In this document: positions 1 to 7,092 of the stretch, in pieces
Numbering within the stretch: position 1 is the stretch's first letter
How the letters are laid out: each line of letters opens with the position of its first letter
Assembly (NCBI GenBank): GCA_963631415.1
Contig: CAVGQS010000058.1
Location: 1 to 14,972, forward strand
Origin: UBA6382 sp963631415
GTDB taxonomy: Bacteria; Bacteroidota; Bacteroidia; Bacteroidales; Bacteroidaceae
Length of the DNA: 14,972 nt
Direction: 5' to 3'
Made by a program: the position numbers and the translations under genes
The notes under the pieces: model-generated
Told to the model about the DNA's origin: nothing
The model's database searches: none
What the model saw: only the letters and a program-made list of their open reading frames with translations

Positions 1-129
1 AAAAGTACTAAGTTTCTCCAAAACATCATAAAAAGGCGGTCGCCAATTTAAGTTTGTCAAACTTTTTTTGACTCTCAGTGCAATTTTTCTACTTTTAGTA
101 TATTCGTAACAGACAGGATTTTATACACA

Positions 130-164
130 AAAAGCTCTCATCCCCAGAGGGAATGAGAGCTTTT
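130..164 (-). terminator. Intrinsic terminator downstream of asnS
   Basis: A perfect 12-bp inverted repeat (arms 130-141 and 153-164, core AGCTCTCAT/ATGAGAGCT) with an 11-nt loop lies 13 bp past the asnS stop codon. Read on the minus strand the stem ends in a run of T. The plus-strand side also has a T-rich tail, so the hairpin could stop transcription from both directions. It marks the likely 3' end of the purB-rluB-asnS transcription unit. No gene is visible between here and the left edge. Confidence 0.85.
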
Positions 165-176
165 ATTTTTATTGCA

Positions 177-1598
177 TCAGAATTCCGCCGATTTGGGAGT
201 ACGCGGGAAGGGAATGACATCACGGATATTCTGCATGCCAGTGACAAACAAAATAAGCCGCTCAAAGCCCAGGCCAAAACCACCATGGGGGCAAGTGCCG
301 AAACGACGGGTGTCAAGATACCACCACATGTCTTTCATCGGAATGTTGCGCTCATTGATTTCGTTCATCAGCTTGTCGTAGTTCTCCTCCCTGATGGATC
401 CGCCAATGATTTCTCCGATTTGCGGGAACAGCACATCGGTACCCTGTACCGTCTGCTCCATCTTCTGGCCGTTCATCTCTGGAACCTCTTCGTCAATCTT
501 CATATAGAAAGCCTTGATCTTCTTGGGATATTTGGTCATGATAACTGGCTTCTTGAAGTACTCCTCCACCAGATAGCGCTCATGCTCGGAAGCGAGGTCG
601 TCGCCCCAACCACACGGGAACTCAAATTTCTTGCCGTTCTTGATGGCCTCTTGCAATATCTTGATACCCTCAGTGTATGGCAGACGCACAAATTCCGTGC
701 CAACCACACCATTGAGGCGCTCCAGCAGGCTCTTGTCAATCATCTTGTTCAAGAACTCCAAGTCGTCCTTACAGTTGTCCAATGCCCACTGCACACAATA
801 CTTGATGAAGTCTTCCTCCAAGTCCATCAAGTCATCGAGGTCTATAAAGGCAACCTCTGGCTCTACCATCCAAAACTCCGCAAGGTGACGCGGCGTGTTG
901 CTGTTTTCAGCCCTGAACGTAGGACCAAAAGTATATATCGCGCCCAAGGCTGTAGCGCCAAGCTCGCCCTCAAGCTGTCCGGAAACAGTCAGAGAAGTCT
1001 GCTTGCCGAAGAAATCGTCGCTATAGTCAATCTTGCCGTCTTCGTTTTTCTTTATGTCGTACAGGTTCTTGGTGGTAACCTGGAACATCTGTCCAGCGCC
1101 TTCACAATCGCTCGCCGTAATCAGCGGGGTGTGGAAATACACATAACCATGATTGTGGAAATAGGTGTGTATCGCCATCGCCATGTTGTGACGGATGCGC
1201 ATGACAGCACCAAAAGTGTTGGTGCGCAGACGCATATGGGCATGTTGGCGCATGTACTCAAAGGTCTGTCCCTTCTTCTGCATCGGATAGTCAGCGTCGC
1301 AAGTGCCAAAGACCTGAATCTCCGTAGCCTGAATCTCCGTAGCCTGACCTGCACCAATGCTCTTTACGAGAGTGCCGCTGCAAGACAGACAAGCACCAGT
1401 CGTTACATTCTTAAGAGTCTCCTCGTCAAACTTTTCAACATCGGCAACAATCTGGATGTTCTTTATCGTGGAACCGTCGTTCAACGCTATGAAGTTGACA
1501 GACTTGCTGCCGCGCTTAGTGCGCACCCAACCCATCACTGTTACGGTAGAGCCGTAATCAGTTGACTGCAAGGCATCAATTATCTTTGTTCGTTTCAT
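177..1598 (-). CDS. asnS: Asparaginyl-tRNA synthetase
   Basis: Cytoplasmic class IIb aminoacyl-tRNA synthetase that activates asparagine with ATP and charges tRNA(Asn). The 473-residue length is normal. An N-terminal OB-fold anticodon-binding domain occupies about residues 16-105 (VMGWVRTKRGSK near its start). The catalytic domain follows: the motif 1 region is around 135-170 (HTPLITASDCEGAGQMF), motif 2 around 228-248 (FRAENSNTPRHLAEF), and motif 3 near 440-449 (GFGLGFERLI). The RHLAEF and WMVEPE signatures fit AsnRS; AspRS is the main alternative family, and the short N-terminal half and C-terminal FPRTP ending favour AsnRS. The ATG at 1598 gives the usual MKRTKI start with no Shine-Dalgarno. 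It lies 75 bp after the pseudouridine synthase gene with no visible promoter between, so co-transcription is likely. A 15-bp tandem repeat encodes QATEIQATEIQ at residues 86-96 without changing the expected spacing of the domain. Confidence 0.97.
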   Translation of the reverse strand: MKRTKIIDALQSTDYGSTVTVMGWVRTKRGSKSVNFIALNDGSTIKNIQIVADVEKFDEETLKNVTTGACLSCSGTLVKSIGAGQATEIQATEIQVFGTCDADYPMQKKGQTFEYMRQHAHMRLRTNTFGAVMRIRHNMAMAIHTYFHNHGYVYFHTPLITASDCEGAGQMFQVTTKNLYDIKKNEDGKIDYSDDFFGKQTSLTVSGQLEGELGATALGAIYTFGPTFRAENSNTPRHLAEFWMVEPEVAFIDLDDLMDLEEDFIKYCVQWALDNCKDDLEFLNKMIDKSLLERLNGVVGTEFVRLPYTEGIKILQEAIKNGKKFEFPCGWGDDLASEHERYLVEEYFKKPVIMTKYPKKIKAFYMKIDEEVPEMNGQKMEQTVQGTDVLFPQIGEIIGGSIREENYDKLMNEINERNIPMKDMWWYLDTRRFGTCPHGGFGLGFERLILFVTGMQNIRDVIPFPRTPKSAEF

Positions 1599-1673
1599 TT
1601 CACTTTAAGCTTTAACTGTTCTCTATTTATTATCAGTCACTGAAAACGCCATTCTTTCTGACACCAGCAACAT

Positions 1674-2942
1674 TTATTCATAGGCTCCCATGCGCAGCAT
1701 GTTCACTTCCGCCTCTTCAAGGAAGCGCCAGTGTCCGCGGCGCAAGTTCTTCTTGGTCAGTCCGGCAAAATACACGCGATCCAACTTCACGACTTTGTAT
1801 CCCAGATTCTCAAAGATACGGCGAACGACACGGTTCTTGCCGCTATGTATTTCGATTCCTATTTGCTTGCGGTCTGCTTCGCTCACATATTCTATGCGGT
1901 CTGCATGGACCTCACCGTCTTCGAGCATTATGCCCTTAAGAATCTTCTGCATGCTGGCAAAGCTGACCGGCTTATTGCAAAATACGTGGTAAATTTTCTT
2001 CTTGGCAAACTTCGGGTGCATCATCTTGGCTGCCATCTCGCCGTCGTTTGTCAGGAGCAGCACGCCAGTGGTGTTGCGGTCAAGTCTGCCTACGGGGTAG
2101 ATTCGCTCTGGGCATGCATCCTTGACAAGGTCCATAACAGTTTTGCGTCCCTCCGGATCGTCAGCCGTGGTTACATAGTCCTTGGGTTTGTTCAGCAGTA
2201 CATACACTTTGTCTTCAAGGCTGACAGGTTTGCCGTTGAAGCACACACTGTCGGTACGGAGCACCTTGTGGCCCATCTCCGTAACTACCTCCCCATTGAC
2301 GGTCACCTTGCCGTTGGTTATGTGCAAGTCAGCCTCGCGACGCGAGCATACTCCGGCATTTGCCAGGAATCGGTTAAGTCTTATCGGTTCGTTAGGGTCA
2401 AAGTTCTCTTCCTTGTAACGCAGTACTTTTTGTTCGACTTGTCCAGCATTAGTGCCGTAGCCATTGTGGCGGTGCGACATAGGGCGGTCGTAACCGTCCT
2501 GACCATTTGCGCCAGGAGCCTGGTTGCGCCAATAACCCTGCCTCTGATAGCCAGGACGCTGAAACCTGCCTTGCTGGCGGTAGCCGCCGCCATTACCACG
2601 GCCATAGAAGCGCTGCTCGCCCCTACCGTAGTTCCTTCCGCGCTGCATGCCGCCATCCTGACGGCTTCTGTAGCGGTTTTCATACGGAGCCTGCCCCTCT
2701 TCGACGGGAGCGTTGTCGGGCTCATTATATTGTGAACGGTACGGATTGTCGCCATACTGCGGGCGGTAAGAATACTCGCTCCTTCCGTAAGGTCTGCGAT
2801 AGCCATTGCGGTTCTCAAAATTGTGCGGGCGACGCACCACTCTCTCTCCATACGGTATCCTCTGTCTGTGAGGTCTGCCTGTTCCCGCATTTGATGTGTT
2901 CTCTAATTCTTCTTGGCTGTTTCTCTCGTTTTCGTTTTCCAT
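1674..2942 (-). CDS. rluB: RluB/RsuA-family pseudouridine synthase with disordered Arg/Gly-rich N-terminus
   Basis: Converts a specific uridine in rRNA to pseudouridine. Residues about 187-233 form an S4 RNA-binding domain (RLNRFLANAGVCSRREAD). The catalytic domain follows, with the family signature GRLDRNTTGVLLLTNDGE, in which Asp288 is the expected nucleophile; KNRVVRRIFENLGYKVVKLDR is the typical C-terminal motif. The subfamily (RluB, modifying 23S rRNA, rather than RsuA or RluE/F) is inferred from overall resemblance, so the symbol is tentative. The first ~165 residues are low-complexity, rich in Arg, Gly, Tyr, Gln and Asn with repeated RG/YG patches, and are presumably unstructured. Enzymes of this family without an extension are about 230-290 residues long, against 422 here. 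The ATG at 2942 has an A-rich upstream region and no Shine-Dalgarno. The gene sits 56 bp after purB and 75 bp before asnS, probably in one operon. Confidence 0.9.
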   Translation of the reverse strand: MENENERNSQEELENTSNAGTGRPHRQRIPYGERVVRRPHNFENRNGYRRPYGRSEYSYRPQYGDNPYRSQYNEPDNAPVEEGQAPYENRYRSRQDGGMQRGRNYGRGEQRFYGRGNGGGYRQQGRFQRPGYQRQGYWRNQAPGANGQDGYDRPMSHRHNGYGTNAGQVEQKVLRYKEENFDPNEPIRLNRFLANAGVCSRREADLHITNGKVTVNGEVVTEMGHKVLRTDSVCFNGKPVSLEDKVYVLLNKPKDYVTTADDPEGRKTVMDLVKDACPERIYPVGRLDRNTTGVLLLTNDGEMAAKMMHPKFAKKKIYHVFCNKPVSFASMQKILKGIMLEDGEVHADRIEYVSEADRKQIGIEIHSGKNRVVRRIFENLGYKVVKLDRVYFAGLTKKNLRRGHWRFLEEAEVNMLRMGAYE

Positions 2943-2955
2943 TTGTTTGATTTTT

Positions 2956-2969
2956 TCGCCTCACGGCGA
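2956..2969. other. Small hairpin between purB and rluB
   Basis: A perfect 5-bp inverted repeat (TCGCC/GGCGA, 4-nt loop) lies 14 bp upstream of the rluB-like start codon. On the minus strand the stem is followed by A residues, not T, so it is not an intrinsic terminator for purB. It would form in the leader between the two genes and could affect mRNA processing or translation of the downstream gene. A stem this short may also be chance. Confidence 0.25.
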
Positions 2970-2998
2970 TAATTAAATTAGTATTAAAGTTTACGAAA

Positions 2999-4345
2999 TC
3001 AAATTCCTGTGTAGTTGTGCGGCGTAATCTGCATCAGCTCCGCTTTCACCTCGTCGCTCACCTCAAGCTGGCTGACAAAATCATGTATTCGCTTTTCCGT
3101 TATCGCTTCGTTTGTGCGCGTCAGCGCTTTGAGGGCTTCGTAAGGGTGCGGATACGACTCGCGCCTCAAGATTGTCTGGATAGCCTCAGCCACCACTGCC
3201 CACTGCTCGTCGAGGTCCGACTTGATGCTTTCCTCGTGCAGCAGGAGCTTGCCCAATCCCTTGAGGGTGCTGGCGATGGAAATCATCATGTGGCCGAGCG
3301 GCACGCCTATGTTGCGCAACACCGTGGAGTCGGTCAAATCGCGCTGCAGTCTGCTTATGGGCAACTTGGCGCTAAGATGCTGAAGTATAGCGTTGGCGAT
3401 GCCGAGGTTGCCTTCTGAATTTTCAAAGTCAATGGGGTTCACCTTGTGGGGCATGGCACTTGAGCCTACCTCGCCCTCCTTGATCTTCTGCTTGAAGTAA
3501 TTCATTGATATATACTGCCAAAAATCGCGGTCAAGGTCTATAATGACAGTATTGATTCGCTTCAGCGTATCAAAAATCCCACACAGTCCGTCATAGTTGC
3601 TTATCTGGGTAGTGTATTGCTCTCTTTCGAGTCCCAGTCGGTTGGACACGAAATCGTTGGCTATCGTTTTCCAGTCGTAGGAGGGGTAAGCCACATGGTG
3701 GGCGTTGAGGTTTCCCGTAGCACCGCCGAACTTAGCCGGATAGTGGAGTCCCTTCAGCACTTCGAACTGACGCTCAAGCCTATAGCTGAACACGCGAATC
3801 TCCTTTCCCAAACGTGTGGGACTGGCGGGCTGTCCGTGGGTTTTGGCAAGCATCGGTATGTCCTTCCACTCCTGGGCGTACGCATTGAGCTGGTCTATCA
3901 GCTTCTGGAGCGCAGGGAAATACACATCATGCAGACTGTCCTTGAGCATCAAGGGGAAAGACGTGTTGTTGATGTCCTGCGACGTAAGTCCGAAATGAAC
4001 AAACTCCTTGAACTGGTCCAAGTTGCCAATCTCGTCAAATTTCTGCTTTATGAAGTATTCTACGGCCTTCACATCGTGGTTAGTGACCTTTTCTATATCT
4101 TTCACCGCCTGTGCGTCGGCCAGAGAGAAATCCTTGTATATATTGCGCAACGACGCAAACAGTCCGTGGTCAAACGACGCCAGCTGGGGCAAGGGCAACT
4201 CACAAAGCATTATGAAATACTCAATTTCAACCCTTACGCGATACTTAATCAAGGCGTATTCAGAGAAATATTCGGACAAACCCTCCGTCTTGCCGTGATA
4301 ACGGCCGTCAATCGGAGTCACTGCTGTCAAAGCGTTGAATTCCAT
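2999..4345 (-). CDS. purB: Adenylosuccinate lyase
   Basis: Fumarase/aspartase-superfamily enzyme that removes fumarate from SAICAR and from adenylosuccinate, serving two steps of purine synthesis. The 448-residue protein matches the long E. coli-type PurB (456 aa). It starts MEFNALTAVTPIDGRY, contains TSQDINNT (121-128), the KTHGQPASPT block with a conserved His at 170, and the signature GSSAMPHKVNPIDFEN (294-309). Ser295 corresponds to the catalytic serine of the flexible loop known in E. coli. The reading frame is open ten codons further upstream to a TTG at 4375, but that TTG lies inside a perfect TAACTTTG promoter box, so it would not be in the mRNA; the ATG at 4345 is chosen. First gene of a likely purB-rluB-asnS unit, with its own promoter. 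Confidence 0.97.
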   Translation of the reverse strand: MEFNALTAVTPIDGRYHGKTEGLSEYFSEYALIKYRVRVEIEYFIMLCELPLPQLASFDHGLFASLRNIYKDFSLADAQAVKDIEKVTNHDVKAVEYFIKQKFDEIGNLDQFKEFVHFGLTSQDINNTSFPLMLKDSLHDVYFPALQKLIDQLNAYAQEWKDIPMLAKTHGQPASPTRLGKEIRVFSYRLERQFEVLKGLHYPAKFGGATGNLNAHHVAYPSYDWKTIANDFVSNRLGLEREQYTTQISNYDGLCGIFDTLKRINTVIIDLDRDFWQYISMNYFKQKIKEGEVGSSAMPHKVNPIDFENSEGNLGIANAILQHLSAKLPISRLQRDLTDSTVLRNIGVPLGHMMISIASTLKGLGKLLLHEESIKSDLDEQWAVVAEAIQTILRRESYPHPYEALKALTRTNEAITEKRIHDFVSQLEVSDEVKAELMQITPHNYTGI

Positions 4346-4372
4346 GGTTATTGACTTTTGAAAAAACTGGTG

Positions 4373-4380
4373 CAAAGTTA
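4373..4380 (-). promoter_or_regulatory. Bacteroidota-type -7 promoter box of purB
   Basis: On the minus strand this reads TAACTTTG, followed by C, a perfect match to the TAnnTTTG element used by the primary sigma factor of Bacteroidota. Transcription would start a few bases downstream, near 4367, leaving a leader of about 22 nt before the purB ATG. No convincing -33 TTTG at the usual spacing of about 19-21 bp is visible. The box decides the purB start, since it excludes the upstream in-frame TTG. Confidence 0.65.
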
Positions 4381-4484
4381 CGCACTTTTGAGCAAAAAAG
4401 CACGTAACAACACCTTATTTATTAGACACTCGAGCAGAAGACTCGCCACAGACCGCGTCAAAATCAGCCCACAGCTACCACAAT

Positions 4485-4530
4485 CATGCATTAAGATGCG
4501 CTACGTTTCTGCGCACGCATCTCCTGCATG
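4485..4530 (-). other. Two-tier stem-loop downstream of guaA
   Basis: An outer 6-bp stem (CATGCA 4485-4490 with TGCATG 4525-4530) and an inner 7-bp stem (AGATGCG 4494-4500 with CGCATCT 4516-4522) form a two-part hairpin starting 15 bp after the guaA stop. On the minus strand no T-run follows, so it is not a classical intrinsic terminator. It could protect the guaA mRNA 3' end or mark a factor-dependent stop before the purB promoter. Inference from structure only. Confidence 0.4.
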
Positions 4531-4544
4531 CTAGCCGCCCCCGC

Positions 4545-6158
4545 CTATTCCCACTCTATCGTCGAAGGCGGCTTTGAGGAGATGTCATAGCATACGCGGT
4601 TGACCCCCTTGACATGGTTTATTATGTCGTTGCTGACCTTTGCCATGAAGTCATACGGCAGGTGAGCCCAGTCGGCTGTCATAGCGTCGGTTGAGGTCAC
4701 CGCGCGCAAAGCGACAGGGTGTTCATAGGTACGTTCGTCTCCCATCACGCCAACAGAGCGCACCGTAGAGAGCAGCACCGTACCAGCCTGCCAGATCTGG
4801 TCGTAGAGGCTAACCTCTATCTCTCCGTTTTCATCCATGTCGGCAGGCACGCCGGCTGCAAGCACCTTGCGCGCCTCCTCGCCCTTGAGCCTTACCTTAT
4901 AGTCGCGCAGACCGCGAATATAGATATCGTCGGCATCCTGCAGTATGCGCACTTTCTCGCGAGTGATGTCGCCCAATATGCGCACAGCCAGACCTGGTCC
5001 GGGGAATGGGTGACGCGTTATCAGGTGCTCGGGCATGCCAAGCTGGCGGCCCACGCGGCGCACCTCGTCCTTAAAGAGCCACTTCAAGGGCTCGCAGAGC
5101 GACAAGTGCATCTCCTTGGGCAGACCACCCACGTTGTGGTGGCTCTTTATCACTTTGCCGGTGATGTTGAGGCTCTCGATTCTATCGGGATAGATTGTAC
5201 CCTGGGCTAGCCAACGGGCGTCCGTTATCTTCTTGGCTTCGGCGTTAAACACCTCCACGAAGTCTCGTCCTATTATCTTGCGTTTCTGCTCCGGGTCAGA
5301 CACTCCCTTCAAGTCGGAAAGGAATTTCTCGCTAGCGTCCACGCCGGTCACGTCCAGCCCGAGGCACTCATAGTCGTGCATCACATCCACAAACTCGTTT
5401 TTGCGGAGCATGCCGTGGTCAACGAATATACATTTTAGTCTGTTGCCGATAGCCTTGTTGAGCAACACTGCGCATACCGACGAGTCAACGCCGCCGGAGA
5501 GGCCGAGTATCACCCTGTCGTTGCCGACCTGAGCTCTGATTTCCTGTATCGTGGTCTCTACGAACGACGCGGGACTCCAGTCTTGCTTGCTGCCGCAGAT
5601 ACCCACCACAAAATTCTTGAGCAACAGGCTGCCCTGAACGGAGTGGAACACTTCGGGGTGGAACTGCACGCCCCACACCTTCTCGTCGCCAGCCTGATAG
5701 GCAGCATACTTCACCTTGTCAGTCGAAGCGATGCAACGCCACCCTTCCGGTATCGCCGTGATGGTGTCGCCGTGGCTCATCCACACCTGCGAGTTGTCAT
5801 CAAAGCCCTGGAACAAAGGATTGTCCTTGTCAAACTTGCAGAGGTTAGCCCTGCCGTATTCGCGGCTGCCTGCCGGCTCCACTTTGCCGCCATTGGTGTG
5901 GCTCATATATTGGGCGCCGTAGCAAATGCCCAAAACGGGCAAGCGACCGCATATTTCGCTAAGGTCTACCTTGAACGCCTCAGGGTCATAAACGCTGTAA
6001 GGCGAACCGCTCAGTATCACACCTATGACCGACTCGTCGCCGTGCGGAAATTTGTTATACGGCAAAATCTCGCAGAAAGTGTTGAGTTCACGCACTCTCC
6101 GCCCTATCAATTGGGTAGTCTGGCTTCCGAAGTCCAGTATTATAATCTTCTGTTGCAT
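4545..6158 (-). CDS. guaA: GMP synthase (glutamine-hydrolysing)
   Basis: Converts XMP to GMP using ATP and the amide nitrogen of glutamine; cytoplasmic, last step of guanine nucleotide synthesis. The 537-residue protein has the standard two-part layout. An N-terminal class I glutamine amidotransferase (about 1-185) carries nucleophile Cys79 in GICYGAQ and His167/Glu169 in VQFHPEV. An ATP-pyrophosphatase domain follows, with P-loop SGGVDSS at 221-227. The C-terminal dimerisation domain contains HPFPGPGLAVRILG and ends in KPPSTIEWE, very close to the family ending. All key residues are present. Start ATG at 6158 gives MQQKIIILDFGSQ, where the amidotransferase fold begins. The gene lies 19 bp after a small secreted-protein gene with no promoter visible between them, so it is likely co-transcribed from the promoter near 6680. 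No purine riboswitch is recognisable upstream. Confidence 0.97.
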   Translation of the reverse strand: MQQKIIILDFGSQTTQLIGRRVRELNTFCEILPYNKFPHGDESVIGVILSGSPYSVYDPEAFKVDLSEICGRLPVLGICYGAQYMSHTNGGKVEPAGSREYGRANLCKFDKDNPLFQGFDDNSQVWMSHGDTITAIPEGWRCIASTDKVKYAAYQAGDEKVWGVQFHPEVFHSVQGSLLLKNFVVGICGSKQDWSPASFVETTIQEIRAQVGNDRVILGLSGGVDSSVCAVLLNKAIGNRLKCIFVDHGMLRKNEFVDVMHDYECLGLDVTGVDASEKFLSDLKGVSDPEQKRKIIGRDFVEVFNAEAKKITDARWLAQGTIYPDRIESLNITGKVIKSHHNVGGLPKEMHLSLCEPLKWLFKDEVRRVGRQLGMPEHLITRHPFPGPGLAVRILGDITREKVRILQDADDIYIRGLRDYKVRLKGEEARKVLAAGVPADMDENGEIEVSLYDQIWQAGTVLLSTVRSVGVMGDERTYEHPVALRAVTSTDAMTADWAHLPYDFMAKVSNDIINHVKGVNRVCYDISSKPPSTIEWE

Positions 6159-6177
6159 ACAGTTGCAATATGTTCAA

Positions 6178-6633
6178 TCAAACGGGGTTGTAACTTTCGT
6201 TGTCGTCAGCTTTTGTCGACAGCGTCTCCATATTCTTCACAGTGCCGGAGCCTTTCAGCACCACTATCCTCAGTTCCTCCACCGTCGTGCGGACGAACGT
6301 ATAGGTTTGCTTGCCTGCACCCTTGGCCTTGCCCGACAAGACGGAATCAAACGTCCCGTGACCGCAGCTTATTTGGATGTCAAACTCGCAATTCGTTCCC
6401 TCGCCCCAGTCAACAGTGATGTTGCGGGCCTCACGACCCATGAATATCGTAAGCTTGTCACCCTGCACAATCTTCTTAACTTGGTCTCCGGCGACAACCG
6501 CCTCAACGGAGTTGCAGGGAGTCTCCGCCTCAGCCCGCCAGACAGGCAATGCCAACATGCACAGGCAAGCCACGGCACACGCGTACCTTCTCGCCCTTCG
6601 TGCCCGAACAAGTCTGAAACTCACAGTCTTCAT
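6178..6633 (-). CDS. Small secreted protein of unknown function upstream of guaA
   Basis: I do not recognise the family. The 151-residue product has an Arg-rich n-region (RLVRARRARR, residues 7-16), a hydrophobic stretch (about 17-31) and a plausible signal peptidase I site after AEA at 36, giving a mature protein of about 115 residues. The mature part has three Cys (40, 82, 90), no further membrane segment, and alternating polar/hydrophobic stretches suggesting a beta-rich fold. It includes a VQGDKLTIFMG segment and ends acidic and Asn-rich. No catalytic motif is evident. Cys23 lies inside the hydrophobic core and has a poor lipobox, so a lipoprotein is less likely than a secreted periplasmic protein. 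A perfect -7 promoter box lies about 45 bp upstream of the ATG, and guaA begins 19 bp after the stop, so this looks like the first gene of a two-gene transcript. Reality of the gene is supported by signal peptide, promoter and spacing, not by homology. Confidence 0.8.
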   Translation of the reverse strand: MKTVSFRLVRARRARRYACAVACLCMLALPVWRAEAETPCNSVEAVVAGDQVKKIVQGDKLTIFMGREARNITVDWGEGTNCEFDIQISCGHGTFDSVLSGKAKGAGKQTYTFVRTTVEELRIVVLKGSGTVKNMETLSTKADDNESYNPV

Positions 6634-6677
6634 CTTTTCATTACGCTAAGGGAAAACACTACTTGTGATTATCTATG

Positions 6678-6685
6678 CAAATTTA
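6678..6685 (-). promoter_or_regulatory. Bacteroidota-type -7 promoter box of the 6178-6633 gene and guaA
   Basis: Minus-strand reading is TAAATTTG followed by C, a perfect TAnnTTTG match. The predicted start of transcription is near 6670, about 37 nt before the ATG at 6633. No clear -33 element is seen. Because no other promoter-like box occurs before guaA, this is the best candidate promoter for both genes. Confidence 0.6.
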
Positions 6686-6735
6686 GAGATAATTATTGAT
6701 TTAAGTTGATGCCAGGCAAAAAACTTTCAAGCGGA

Positions 6736-6924
6736 CTAACGTATTTCGAAGCGACTCGCAGGTTTGACCGCCACATACATAAACATTTGGCCGTCCGCTA
6801 AAACCCAACCGCCCACGTAGTAGCCCGAATGCCTTGTAAAAATCGCATCGACTTCCTTATATATATAAGAAGGTAAGCAACCACGATATATAACAAGGCA
6901 AGCAACCCCGCAACAAATAGGCAC
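6736..6924 (-). other. Doubtful 62-codon ORF or gene remnant
   Basis: An ATG-to-stop frame of 62 codons with an unusual Tyr/Gly/Trp-containing second half (YYVGGWVLADGQ). The first half is encoded by a 25-bp tandem duplication, which argues for repeat-derived DNA. No promoter box or ribosome-binding context is visible. I do not recognise the peptide. It contains the 12-mer GTCCGCTAAAAC (plus strand 6793-6804), which recurs at the right edge of the window, suggesting this is a dispersed repeat or a remnant rather than a gene. Confidence 0.2.
6858..6907. repeat. 25-bp tandem duplication with AT palindrome
   Basis: Two adjacent 25-bp units (6858-6882 and 6883-6907) match at 20 of 25 positions, and at 20 of the last 22; both end in AAGCAACC. 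The left unit overlaps a perfect 14-bp palindrome, CTTATATATATAAG (6856-6869). Function unknown; possible slippage product. Confidence 0.65.
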
Positions 6925-7026
6925 TCCTTTTTAGGGACGCGCCGGGTTAGGCTTTCGAATTGTGCTTTCGGGGGCAGTTGGGCTCACCTCTCATTTTCAG
7001 CGCGTTACGATTGGCGCACACTAAAG

Positions 7027-7092
7027 AATTTTTTGAAGCCACTTGAGCGATTGAAAAGTAGGACTTAAAAAATTTTTAAAGCCACTTGGCGA
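7027..7092. repeat. Left-hand direct repeat flanking the palindrome element
   Basis: Two imperfect copies of an AATTTTT-GAAGCCACTTG-GCGA block occur at 7027-7050 and 7071-7092, separated by the left outer arm of the inverted repeat (7055-7072). The shared core is AGCCACTTG. The copies differ by small indels and one substitution in the A/G run. Confidence 0.6.

Noticed and set aside
48..69. AAGTTT-GTC-AAACTT hairpin with T-run on the plus strand, overlapping a TAAGTTTG box
   Set aside because: The stem is 6-7 A/T-rich pairs and no plus-strand gene is available to terminate or start here; likely chance or related to a gene outside the window.
153..1565. Long plus-strand open frame of about 470 codons antisense to asnS
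   Set aside because: It is a shadow of the conserved asnS reading frame; its translation is low in recognisable motifs and has no promoter or neighbours on that strand.
1731..2735. Plus-strand open frame of about 334 codons antisense to the pseudouridine synthase
   Set aside because: It comes from the codon pattern of the real gene, whose S4 and catalytic motifs are unmistakable on the minus strand.
4346..4375. TTG start ten codons upstream for PurB
   Set aside because: The TTG is part of the TAACTTTG promoter box and upstream of the expected transcript start; the family N-terminus begins at the ATG at 4345.
6159..6177. Purine riboswitch ahead of guaA
   Set aside because: Only 19 bases separate guaA from the upstream gene, and no aptamer core is visible there or in the short leader of the upstream gene.
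6930..7025. tRNA-like or structured RNA gene in the spacer
   Set aside because: A TTCGAA-like segment suggested a T-arm, but no acceptor stem, anticodon arm or second arm can be formed.
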